DNA of 64,000 bases, from contig NC_081831.1 in NCBI RefSeq assembly GCF_030867095.1, forward strand, positions 21,428,001 through 21,492,000, given 5' to 3'. The position numbers were made by a program, and so were the translations under genes. The notes below the pieces were generated by a model that did no database searches, had not been told where the DNA came from, and saw only the letters and a program-made list of their open reading frames with translations. Below are positions 47,481 to 58,572 of this stretch, piece after piece (position 1 is the stretch's first letter; every line of letters starts with the position of its first letter). Source of the stretch: Alligator mississippiensis. Its lineage: Eukaryota; Chordata; Crocodylia; Alligatoridae.

Positions 47481-48179
47481 GCATGGAGCTATCTCAAGAC
47501 TTTATGTAGTCCATGGACACCGCTACAGCAGCTCTGTAGATCAGAATTCGCAAGCAAGCCCGAGGAGCCTGCATCCAAGAGAGAGGCGGGATGGGGTCGA
47601 ATGCATGTCTATCTATCCAAGCCCCAAGTGGCGGTGGTTGGGATGAAAAGGGTGGGATTTGAATACAGCAGCGCTTTTCAACCGGTGCGAGCTCCCTGAT
47701 GGGCTGTGGGAATTTGGGAATAATGAGAAGAAAGTTCTCCGGCCGCCTCTCACTCACGGTTAAGCTGCGTCAAGGAGAGTCCCAGAAGACTCCGGCACGC
47801 GTTGGCTGTGAGGGATGTGCGGTTGGCGAGCCTTTGAACAGCTGTGCCACCAAATTTTACCACAGCAACAAGCGAGGTATGAGCTTCTAAGTATGGGGAT
47901 GGGGAATCCCTTCACAGATGTGTCGCAGAAAACGTTTTATTAGCGCACATGGGCCTCGGGCTGGAAAAGGTTGGTAAACACTGGAATGCAAGTTGACGAA
48001 GGACACCGAGAGGGCTACGAGGGGACACAGCCCAGGGTGGGTTGGCACAGGGTGGACACGGGTTGGTCGTGTGTGACTGCATGCATTTTACTGCTACGAA
48101 GGGGCAGGCTGCATGGAAGGCTTGTTTTAATGTCTCTCCCGGCCACTGGTGCTAGCCCTATACAAGCCCTTGATCCTCA
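47481..48179. other. Upstream flank of MYH10
   Basis: G+C and CpG content rise toward 48180. No exon or repeat could be supported. Some LINE-derived sequence may extend to about 47640. Confidence 0.4.
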
Positions 48180-49490
48180 TTACTGATCTCCCCAGGGATG
48201 GGTATCTTTCCTGCGCAGCTCCCTCCGGGCCTGGGAGAAGCGACGGGCAGAAGCCGGGCGCCAGCCCCCTCATCGCCCCAGCACTGCCCACGTGCACCCG
48301 CCGTCTCGCCTCGCCCCGCCCCGCCCCTCTGCCAGCACTAAGGCGGGGTCTACTGTCGCTAACCGCCACCCGTGACGGGCGTCCACCGCCCACCATTGAG
48401 AGAGGAGGTTTAAATTGATCGGCGGATAGAGACACCCAATGGGAGCTGTGGGGCGGGGCAAAGGAGGGGGCGGTGCTAGAATGGTAGCTTGGCGAGGTTG
48501 CTATGGCCTGGCTGGAGATGGGCTCTGAGGGGAACCAATGAGCGTTGGTGCGGGGCTGGATGGACGTGGCTCCTGGCCAATGGAGAGGTTGGTGCGGCCC
48601 GTGTAGGCGGGAGCAGTGGGGGCGGCGGGAGGAGGGGGGGTGTCCGAGTGGCGCTAAAAGACCCCCGAGGAGGGGGCGGAGCGCGGAGTGCGCTGAGGAC
48701 TGGGCGGGAGGCGCTGGTTCTGGGGGTGCCGCGCAGGTGAGGGGCCGTCGGGGGGTGGCATGTGGCGGGGTCCCGGCGGCCGCATTGTGCGCGGGGGCGA
48801 TGGCCGGGGCGGCGCGCCCCCTCCCCCGCCGCCGGGTGGGTGCGGGGCGCGGGGAGGCGGGGGTGTCTCGGCAGACAAAGACCCCGCCGCTTCCTGGAGC
48901 CGCCTTCTCTCCCGCCTGCGAGCTGCTGCTGCCGGGTAGAGCGGCGCGCTCCCTGCCCACCTCCTCGGGATCGATCATGCGAGGTGGCCATTTTCCCCAT
49001 CTCCCCCCGCAGCCCGGGCGCGGGGTCCCCGGGGCGGGCGCTGTGCAGAGCCGGTGCGCGGGGCTGGAGGGGTCCGGCCGCGCCAGGATCGTGTCCCTCT
49101 TGTCGGGGGGCGTGGGCGAGAGGCGGCCCGTCCGCCGGCGTTTGGGCAGGCAAACGCCACGGGCAGCGGGGTGGGAGGGGGCGGTTTGTCTGCCCTGGGA
49201 AAGCCGCGGTGCAAGTCGCAGAGCTGGGTCTTTTGTCCTTCGTCTGGGGAGTGGGATTTGTAGGCCCCTCGCTTCCCTCCCCAAGTCGTTGTGTTATTAC
49301 TGAGCCTGAATCGGGGAAGGAGCCGGAGCTGGAAAATGGCTGGCTGGCACTCGGATGCTTTGGGAGAACGATAACGGGTTGAAGGGTGATCGTGTTTCTG
49401 CGGAGAAGGAAGAATAGAGTCTCTGGATATTCCTGCCCTTGAAAACGCGGCCACTGCATTGAGCGCTGCCACTCCCCATCTCTGCGCTGC
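48180..49490 (+). promoter_or_regulatory. MYH10: MYH10 CpG-island promoter region
   Basis: G+C is very high and CpG is abundant, unlike all other GC-rich blocks in this window, which are CpG-poor repeats. CCAAT boxes lie at 48436-48440, 48535-48539 and 48577-48581. GC boxes (GGGCGG) lie near 48450, 48466 and 48671. No TATA box stands at a convincing spacing, so a dispersed CpG-island start is likely. The long minus-strand open frames here (up to 385 codons) are compositional. Confidence 0.8.
48640..48736 (+). other. MYH10: Probable non-coding exon 1 of MYH10
   Basis: A strong donor GCGCAG|GTGAGG ends the proposed exon at 48736, about 155 bp downstream of the nearest CCAAT box. MYH10 in other vertebrates has an untranslated first exon before the ATG exon, which this layout fits. 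The start is a guess, and other GT donors exist in the island. Confidence 0.45.
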
Positions 49491-50899
49491 TCGCCCTCCT
49501 CTAGTGCAGTTCATTGTTAGTGAAATATGTGGGTCTGTTGTAGTGTTTTTCTGAGGGCTGGATTTCTACATGTGAAAATGTAACGTGTATTTTTTTTTTT
49601 TTTTTTTTAATTTCACTCTCTAGTGAAAAGCCCTCAGTAAAGCAAACCATCGTTGATTTTCGTTTTTTGTAGAGGTGTCCCTGTTTTGGCAAACTGAGCT
49701 TACCCCGAGTCGCCCAGTAACCTTTGAGTTGATGCCAGAAATGGAAATGTAATCCCCCATGCTCCCCCCCCCCCATTTGTGGTCCCTTAATATTAAAATG
49801 CATATCAATTTGATACTAGTTAACCTGCTCCTTAAGAATATACTGATATTATGATGTCCACCCTATAATTCTGCTAATGAATAATAACCTTTATCTGGAT
49901 TAATTTTGATTATAAACTTAATTTGTTTCTGAGGTCTGGTTTTCTTTAAACATAAGCTTGGAGGGAAATGGGACTAAATGATATTACAAGTGATAAATTT
50001 TATAGGAAGCAACTTGCCAGGCAGACTTAATTTTTCTTGGTGGTGAGTGCCTTACAGAGGAGGGAAACTAGGATGTTGCAGATCTCCTTCTGCTACTGAG
50101 TGAAGTCATGATCTAGAATATAAGATGAGTAGCTTTTTGGAATCTGGTGGAAGGTGCTCATATTTTAAACTTGTCTTGACCTAAGTGATGAGTACAGTGT
50201 GGATAACAACTTTTTTTTCTAGCTGAGATAAAGAATCTGCTAGAACTCCTGCATCTGTGGCACTTCCTGCAGCTCATTTTTCTTCTCTACTAACAAAAGT
50301 CTATTGATGCAAAACTGATGAACTTCCACACCATTTGGAAGAAGCATCACCAGATCAAGAGTTAACTGGAATATAGTAAGTGAAGCTGTTTGCTTCACAG
50401 CTCTGTGGTTGACTGAATGACCTCATACTTGTTTTACACTAGCCTCCTTTAACATGGTATCAAGTGGACATGCTGTAGATATGGACACAGCTGTATGTAT
50501 GCTCACTTGAGAGTAGATGTATGCAATAATTGAATCTCCCAATGTACTGTAATATCAAAGGTAGCGAAGGTCCAGTTCATACCCAACCACTTGTTAGCTT
50601 AGCTGATCCTTTGATATTCTAATGCCCTAAATGTTTGGAATAGTTTCAAATTTACTATAAAAATAATTCTGATTAATAAAGCAAGAGACTTAGTGACCTG
50701 AATACATGGTGTGTAGTAAGAACTTCAGTTTCTTTTTTTTCCTTTCTTTGCTTTTCCCTATTCTAAAAAATAATAATCTGGCTTGATCTTCTTGGTCTTA
50801 GGCACTTAAAGCTAAAATTATATAGTTGGAGAAGTTTTAATATAATGGCAGTTGCATGAAGACACTGTCTTTTTCTGAGTCTAGTTCTGTCTTCTAGTC

Positions 50900-51192
50900 C
50901 AATGGTTCTCAACGTTTTTGGACATGAGGCACCCCTCTGAAAATGTCAGCCCTTGCTTTTCACTCCATCTTTTGACTACAGAAAAATAACAGAGTAATTC
51001 TTCTGTTGCAAAGAACTCTTACTGCAGCAGGTCAGAATGTTTTAACACTGAATTCCTATTTGAGAACTCTGGGTTGATCTTGTTGATGATGTTGGCACAC
51101 CTAACAGTACTAATGTTGTGTGGCACGCAGTAGGACCCTTAAAAGGATCAGTTCACCCCACGGTGCTTTGGCACACTGCCTGAGAATCACAG
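50900..51192. mobile_element. hAT-like element in MYH10 intron 1
   Basis: The left end CAATGGTTCTCAACG and the inverted right end CTGTGATTCTCAGGC match. The flanks TTCTAGTC (50892-50899) and TTTTAGTC (51193-51200) agree at 7 of 8 positions. 'acatgaggcacccctctgaa' is internal. It is non-coding. Confidence 0.7.
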
Positions 51193-51719
51193 TTTTAGTC
51201 TAAGGGACAAGATTGATACAAGTTCAACAGTGCTTATCAAGCAACTTCTTTCTCAGCTCCCCTCTAGTACTTGTAACTAAGAAATTGTTTTCAGTTTTAC
51301 TACATGTTTATACCTAAAATACCTTGAATTATATAGTTTTGAGAGTTTGGAAAAACTTCAGAACAATAGAAGCTAATACTTATTATAGTTGAAATAGCAG
51401 AAACATGAGGATATAAGTAAGCAGAGTGTGGTTAAAACTGGCCACAACTCAAAGTATAAGTACCTCTGAAGGAAAATACTCTAAATTTTCCTAAAGCTAG
51501 ACTAAAAACATTATCTTACTGTACTGCTTTGTGGTTTTTATCTGGTTATTTAATCAGAATTAGTTTGGGGGCAGTATTTTGTATTTGTTTTTTTTACTAG
51601 GTATAACTTCACCTTGTGGTAGGTCTCGGGCTCTGTTTCCTTCTAACTTAACAGTAACTTAAATATTTAGGTTACGTAATGTAAAGTTACTCTTGTTCTA
51701 TGGTTGTGGCATGTTGAGG

Positions 51720-52020
51720 TCCCTGCTTACAGTACATGGACTCGGTGCTATAGCAAGTGGAGGGCGAGCGGGATGACCACCCTAGGTGCTGAAGCAAAAG
51801 GGTGCCAACAGGTGATGCCGAGTCGGGGGGAGGTGTGTGATGGAGCCATGAGCACCTTGTTGGGGTGGGGAGCACGGGGAATGGGGGAAGGTGGCTTCTG
51901 CCACTGCGTGTACTCCTGGGCAAGTGGAGGCGGGTGGGAACGTGTGCCCCCTGGATTTGTGCACATGGTGAGGGTAGGCTGCTGCTATGGGCTTTGTCCT
52001 GGGTGCCAGACTTCCTAGCT
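51720..52020. repeat. GC-rich patch, probable repeat, in intron 1
   Basis: A G-rich block with 'gctatagcaagtgg' at the left and 'cctagctatgg' at the right may be a short inverted-repeat element. It has no coding content and the ends are uncertain. Confidence 0.3.
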
Positions 52021-52288
52021 ATGGTTCTCGCTCTCATTTTAACAAAGACCATTCCATGTGTTAATACTTAATAGTACTGCTATATACAGACTAAAATAAT
52101 ACTGTGTTCCTTATTTGGCAACATTAAACTCAGTAACTTCAGGATTCCTTTATAAATGTACTGTAACTTAGACATCCAAAAAAAGTAATAGAAAATAGTT
52201 AACTAATATTTTCTAAGTGGTTTACTTATGAAATAACATTTGCTGACGTTTTACTTATGACTGATGTATCTCTTCTCTGTCCAACAAG

Positions 52289-52679
<391 letters not shown>

Positions 52680-55039
52680 TAAGTTCTTTTAGAAATCTTT
52701 GTAGTGTTAATTTAGCCAAAATTCACCAAACTGCTTCATTTGGTTTTTTGGGGGTTTTTTTAATGTGGAAAGGAGGAAGTGGCCTGGCCTTCAGTTTGTG
52801 TTGGCCATAGACTCTTCCTGTGTTATACTGTTTATAGTCTTAAAGGCTACTGTAACACAACAAATACATTCTTCTGCTGAAATGCTATAACCAAGATGTG
52901 TTTTAAAGATATAATACTGATGACAAGTCTTGGGTGTGTTCCTAGTTAAGTATGTTTGAGGAAGTACTCTAAGTGACACAGTGAACAGTATCAAATAGCT
53001 AGCACAAGTTCTCTAGAAAGCTTTCAAAATCTAACATAAATGAATTGCCATTTATTAATACAATGCATGAACGACTGTTGTTTTGTTTTAGTCTGACTAA
53101 CTGCATGTTGAAGATGGTAATGAGACGTTGTGGTATCTTTAAATAATGTAGGGGTAGGAATGTTAAATGTTTCTTTTGGAATCCAATATAAACTTACTAG
53201 GTCAGGAAAGAATGTATTCACTACTTAAAATAAACTGATAAGATACAGTTCTCTCTTTCAATGGGTTGGAAATAGAAAGTGAAACATCTAGTTTATCACT
53301 ATCTTCCTTTTGGAGTTAAGTCACAAGGGGCAATTGCCTCCCCTTTGAAATAAAGCAATGGGGTCAGTGTTACAAGAAGGTCTGTAGGACTATGGTAAGA
53401 CTGGCATCTGTTCTCTTTGGCAAATTTTAATTGTCATTTGCCATCTCAGAGTGTCTACAAGCTACATCTAGACTCCTTGTCCAAAAAGAAATGGTAACAC
53501 CTGTTTGTTTGGCTCATTTTGGTAGACACTAGTTCCAAACAAACTCAAACTTCTTCAATTCTTGAGTCCCTTTACTGGAGGGCTAACCTGTTTTGGTTTT
53601 GAAATATTTCACATTGTTTTTTATAACTAAACAAACTGGATGCTGAGCAAGGAATTTATATATGCACCATGGGCTAGTGCTTACAGTGAAGACCTTAAAT
53701 GTCAAAGTAGACAGTGTGAGGACTTGAACAACAAATATAGATATGAATGCTCCTCTGGATAAAACTGAGAACCTGTCACTTTCTATTTAAATAAATGGTA
53801 CTGTGTTTTGAAACATTGTGTGATTGTGTGGTGAATTTAAAAATAACACTTCCATACGGGAGTTCATGTATTTACATATGATTTCATTTAACTTGTATGT
53901 AGCTGATATACCTATGCCTCATCTAATTCCAAAAAAGGTACTTGTTTGTTTCCATTCTTTAATCTGACCATTGATGCTGTCTCTAAAAGTGGTCTGTGCT
54001 ATCACAATTTCTTGAGTCACATCATTGCTACTGCAACAGCATCTTACTAAAATAAGTTTTCCTTCAGCGTGGAAAGAAGAGAGCTTGAGATCAAGATGAT
54101 TCCACAGTTTCATGAGTTAAACTAAAGATCTGAGTGAAGAGGGTTGTGTTAATGGATGCTACCCTTACCAAGAATAGTATTAATTCTTTAGCCAGAGTAA
54201 ATTGAGTTGTGGTCACAAGTTTAGTTAGTCAAAGCTATGAGCAGTTAGCAAAGTATTAAAATTAAATAGTAAAGACAAATGAGAGCAGCAACAGCTGTTT
54301 TTATGGTTAGGAAGAAGTAGCTTCTTTGAAGGCAAAAAGAATATTTTTCTAATGGTCAATTTTTTTCTTATAGTCTCTTTTTTTTTAATGAACTGATTGT
54401 ATACAGTTGTATGAAATGCAGTGTTTGAACTTTGAAAAAAAATACAAAAGTGGCTATAATCGCTCTACTAGGAAGGAGGAGGTAACTATCTGTGGGAGTG
54501 GATGCATCTTGGTTCCTTGGTTTGCTTCGCCTGCCCTCCCCCACCCCAGCAGAAGGTCTGGCCCTCGTCCATAAATCATAGTTCAAGACAAAAGCGGAAA
54601 AACTGCTGGGGCACTGGGAGGTATCAAAGCTGAGCTCAGTGGTTAAATCTTGGAAAGATGGTCACTGATAACTGAGGGTCATTCCCCACACCACCCCCTC
54701 CCTTTTATTTTATTTTTATTTTTATTTTATTTTATTTGGACCATCCTTTAGAACAGAGGTTCTCAACCTCTTTCTTCCTCAGCTGCACCTCCACCCCAGC
54801 ATGCTCCAAAAACACGCCATGGCCCACCTGTGCCACAACAACAGTTTTCCTGCATATCCAGAAGATTAAAAGCCATATTAAATTGATAGTTATACAGTTA
54901 AACACACACACAGTGCATAATATAAAAAGAATAGGTGCAAAAAATAGCATTTGACATGGGGAAAGATGCATGTGTATCCAGTGCAGAGGTGTGAGCCCAG
55001 GTGTGTGCACTGAGCAGATAGGTGCATGTGTGCTTAGAT

Positions 55040-55282
55040 CATTGGTTCCCAAACTTGAGGCACAGCCCAAATCAGAGTCATAGGGGGCCCTCAATAGGGT
55101 CACGAAGGGCCCACACGCACACTCGCGTATGGCCCAGGAGCGGTGGGCAGGATGGAGCTACTGCACACACAGGGTAATGGCAGCTCCCCTGCTGTTGCCA
55201 CACCACTCCCTGCAGCGCCGGGTCACGAGGTCCTGTTGGTGGCTAATTTTTCTGCTGCGACCCTAAAGGTTGGGAACCACTA
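55040..55282. mobile_element. Nested hAT-like element
   Basis: The ends CATTGGTTCCCAAAC and GGTTGGGAACCACTA are inverted. The flanks GCTTAGAT (55032-55039) and GCTTACAT (55283-55290) agree at 7 of 8 positions. Minisatellite units continue on both sides, so this insertion is younger than the array. Confidence 0.75.
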
Positions 55283-55289
55283 GCTTACA

Positions 55290-55665
55290 TGTGTGTGCTG
55301 GGGGCAGGCAGATGTACGTGTACTCAGTGCAGAAGCGCAGGCATCCAGGTGCATGCACTCGGGAGGTGAGCATGCATTTGTGCCCAGTGCAGAGATATGT
55401 GCACCAGGGAGGTAGGTGTGCATGTACCTGACCCAGAGGAGTGCACTGGGGAGCTGGGTGTTCATGTCACCTGCAGAGGTGTGTGTGCCCAGACCCATGA
55501 ATTGGGGGCAGGCAGGTGTGGAGGTAACCAGTGCAGAGGTGCATGCACTCGGAAGGTGGCTGGGTATGTGTGTATCCAGGGCAGAAGTGCAGGAGCCCAG
55601 GTGCATGCATGTGTACCATGGGGTGGGTGTGCTGGTGGGGATCCCCTCTGTCTGCCCAGGTGTGC
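55290..55665. repeat. Minisatellite within a hAT-like element
   Basis: About six degenerate units share 'cagtgcagaggtg', 'catgcactcgggaggt' and GCATGTGT phrases. At least one more unit lies left of the nested insertion (54965-55030). Confidence 0.75.
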
Positions 55666-55855
55666 TTATTGCCGCCTGCTGATAGGTGCCTTTGGTGTAG
55701 GTGCCACTGCTATAGTAGGCAATGACAGGGATCTTGTGGCAGAGCAGGGCACACTTGTACTGGTGCAGCTGGCAGTGGGAGATGCAGTTTATTTTGGCAG
55801 ACCCCCTGAAACCTGCTTGCGGACCCCCAGTTGTGAATTGCTGTTCTAGAAGATA

Positions 55856-56404
55856 GTTTTGATACTTCTTCTTTATCGATCTGTTCAGTCCTTCTCCTTC
55901 CCTTCCCCTCCCCCCACAATTTTTGCTTGGGCTACAGATGGTTCTGCAGTATTCCATATTTAATTTCAAATAGTTTAGTGGTCTTCCTTGAGCGTTGATA
56001 CCACCTCTGCAGCTTTGTCTGATGCTTAGTTAGGTGCAGTTGGGTGTAGCTGAAACTAATATATAACCTCAAAGTCCCTTTTTGAAGGTGTAGATGGAGC
56101 TAACCATTGTATCACTAACAAAAAAACAAAACCAAACCATCAGTCCAAGATGTTAACTTGCGTTTACATGATTCCATAGTAATACAAGGGTAGTATAACA
56201 GCAAGAATTTAGACCCTGCTTTTATCTAGATTCAAAATTAGGGCGGTTTAGCTCATTTGTATTGTTACAGCAGGATGCAGCATAAAAGATACAGCATAAC
56301 TACTATGTGCTCCAGGACAACAGCAGTTCCACCTCCCTTTTCTAAAATGCCTCAAAATGTATGTTTGTCCACATCCTGAGATGGAGCATCAACTTTGTCC
56401 CTCC
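55856..56404. other. Unassigned intron sequence
   Basis: No feature was supported. Confidence 0.4.
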
Positions 56405-56899
56405 TCAAGAGTAGCATTGTTGCGGTCTATAATGCAGATGGAGAGAAGCTCTAGTAATAACTAGACTAAGATTTGGGTCATCTTCTATCCTTCCATCACT
56501 GTCACACACAGCAATGAGAACGTTCCTCCTGGCCTCTGAATAAATCTTGGGTGCTTCCTTGATTAAAAGGATAACTAATTTTTCAGCTTCTTGCCTGCCA
56601 AGTACAGGACTAGAACTTGGCTTCCTATCATAGAAAGTGGTGGGTTTTTCTTTTTCTGTTGTGTAACGTTCACTGCCTTTCCCTCCCTCCCTGTCCCACC
56701 CTGCCCTGCTTTCCTTTACCTGTTTATAGTACCTGCTGCTTTCCTGGTCCAGCAGTGGTTTTGTTTCATTTTTGTTTTGTTTGAGGTTTTTGTTGTTGGG
56801 TTTTTTTGGCATTTTCCCAGTGGATGTCTTGCTCTGGCTGCTTTGGTCGTCTTTGCTGTAGTATCTTAAACTTTTTGAGGGTTCCAAATTATTGAACAT
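56405..56899 (-). other. Unidentified 164-codon open frame, antisense in the MYH10 intron
   Basis: A complete ATG-to-stop frame on the minus strand. The N-terminal half is lysine-, asparagine- and serine-rich (KMPKKPNNKNLKQNK). The C-terminal half is more protein-like (LGRQEAEKLVILLIKEAPKI, then NVLIAVCDSDGRIEDDPNL). I recognise no family. It could be a retrocopy fragment, a repeat-derived frame or chance. No flanking splice sites, poly-A tract or duplication were found. Confidence 0.3.
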
Positions 56900-56944
56900 T
56901 TAAAAGGAACCATCAGGTTTTTCAGATTTGGAGCAAATGTTACT

Positions 56945-57365
56945 TTTAGGCCCCCTCATCACTTTACATTTAAGGTGCGACTAAGCAGGTAACTGCATCT
57001 TGAGTTGTGACCCAGCTCATGTTCAGCCAATTTTAATGGCATGATAAAACAAGGCTAGGGGCAGCATTCTCTATGCTTTGAGCCCTGCAGCCCGCACTGG
57101 ATGCAGGGCTGGCAGTTGGGAATGCTGCCCCTGCAGCAAGTCCTGCCAAACCCCATCAGCCACCGTGTTCACAGCCGCAGGAGCCAGTGCAGAGAGGGAG
57201 CCTGAAATTATGATCCACGCTTTCCCTTCACTGGCATTAAGGTGCAGTGGGATCTAATTTGCAATCCCACAACTGCACATCCTGCCATGGCAGGAGGCGT
57301 GGTTATGTAGATTGCACATTGGATCTCATTGCGCTTTTACCTGCATGTGTAGAGGGGCCCTTATG
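56945..57365. mobile_element. Possible MITE-like element
   Basis: 'taggccccctcatcacttta' at the left and 'gtgtagaggggcccttatgc' at the right are loosely inverted, with AGCAGGTAA and TTACCTGC just inside. The G+C is higher than in the flanks. No target duplication was resolved. Confidence 0.35.
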
Positions 57366-58572
57366 CCTGTACCTGCTTTGCTTCATGTCATGGCGCTCGG
57401 GACCTCTGCTTAAGCTTTATATGGGACAGCATTTTAGTAACCACTGCACAGAAGCTGAGGATGATGCTTATTTGGTGTGCCTTCAATCTCAAGACTATTG
57501 GGGTATGTAGCCAAACTTTAGGATCTGGCTTTCAAGCTCAAACTAAGGTGGATGTTGCTTGGAGCTCTTAAATTGATCAGATCCTCTGCACATCTCTTCA
57601 GGGCGTTTTCCTGATTGCTCCATAATTATCAGGGGCCAACAAAGATTGTATCTTCATGTCAAAGTTGCTGTGTTTGTGTTTGAAAGCTCCAAACTCAAGA
57701 TTTCCTGTAAATGTTGTGACTACTGATTTGATGCAGTCTATAGAAAAACAGGCTTTTGATATATGAAGAGAAACCTTTAAAACTTATTAAGAACACATTT
57801 TAGCGGGTCTGTAAAATGAGATCTGATTTGTGCATGGAGATGCCATATTGTTTAGTTTGGGGTCCAGATATGCTAGAGAGGAAAAAATTCCTCAAAACAA
57901 CTGGTCACCTCTTAGTAAGAAGAGGGCATAACAGTGGCAAGTAGTTAAAAGATCTGACTTTCTAGGCTGTTTTCTTTCTCTTTTCACCAGAAGGTTCAGT
58001 GTTGTTAATAGAAGAAAATATTGTGAATTTGAGCCCTTGCATGTGCTAGATGGCTAATAGAGAGCTCCTCATCTTCCAAAGAAGTTACTGGAATAGAAGC
58101 AAGTTGTATTTAATCATATGGGAGGTTTTTTATCCAAGGTAGAAATTGGTGTTTGCAAACTGGAGTGGAATCCCCTGTGTAGTATGTATTGGAGTGGGTG
58201 AAGAAATGAGTGGTTTAAAAAATGAGCATTGAAACTGTTGTTATATTTTCACATTTGATGTTATGGCAGTCAATATTTAGAACTTAACTTTGATTTATTA
58301 AAAATAGTTTTGAATACAATTTTTACTTGAATCTAGCCCGTACATGTGTACTGAAACTTTTAAAGGAAAAAAACCCAATTGGACTGAGGGAAGTTGTTGG
58401 CTAAGCACCTGGAACTGATAGCAGTAGCTACTTTTGCAAGTGTAGAGATTTGTTTTCTTCATTTCAATGACTAGTTCCTTTCATAGCTAAGAAAATCAGT
58501 GCATTAATTAAAGAAAAAGGAAAGTTGGTTTTCTTCTTCAATATGTGAATAAAAATGAGGACTAAAGGATAA
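57366..58572. other. Unassigned intron sequence
   Basis: AT-rich, with no coding exon or clear repeat. Confidence 0.45.

Larger units (their letters stand above)
48737..52288 (+). other. MYH10: MYH10 intron 1 (predicted)
   Basis: It lies between the proposed exon 1 donor and the acceptor CTCTTCTCTGTCCAACAAG ending at 52288. The first 750 bp are still CpG island. It holds a poly-T run (49592-49609), a hAT-like element (50900-51192) and a GC-rich patch (51720-52020). The rest is AT-rich with no feature seen. Confidence 0.5.
54754..55843. mobile_element. hAT-like element with minisatellite core and nested insertion
   Basis: The left end CAGAGGTTCTCAACCT and right end GTTGTGAATTGCTG are roughly inverted. 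The flanks CTTTAGAA (54746-54753) and TTCTAGAA (55844-55851) agree at 6 of 8 positions. The core is a tandem array of roughly 55-70-bp units containing 'agtgcagaggtgcatgcact'-like sequence. A second hAT-like element (55040-55282) splits the array. The 229-codon minus-strand frame is just the array read through. Confidence 0.6.

Noticed and set aside
1-48000. Hidden coding exons of a neighbouring gene
   Set aside because: I looked for conserved domain-like segments with splice sites. Everything readable was transposon-derived or unrecognised. Short exons could still be missed without comparative data.
48127-49459. Long minus-strand open frames (385 and 327 codons) in the CpG island
   Set aside because: They are proline/arginine-rich frames that exist because stop codons are rare in very GC-rich DNA. 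They overlap one another and plus-strand frames in the promoter of MYH10, with no domain or splice signal.
55280-55969. A 229-residue repeat protein on the minus strand
   Set aside because: It is a minisatellite inside a hAT-like element read through; the repeating peptide only mirrors the DNA unit.
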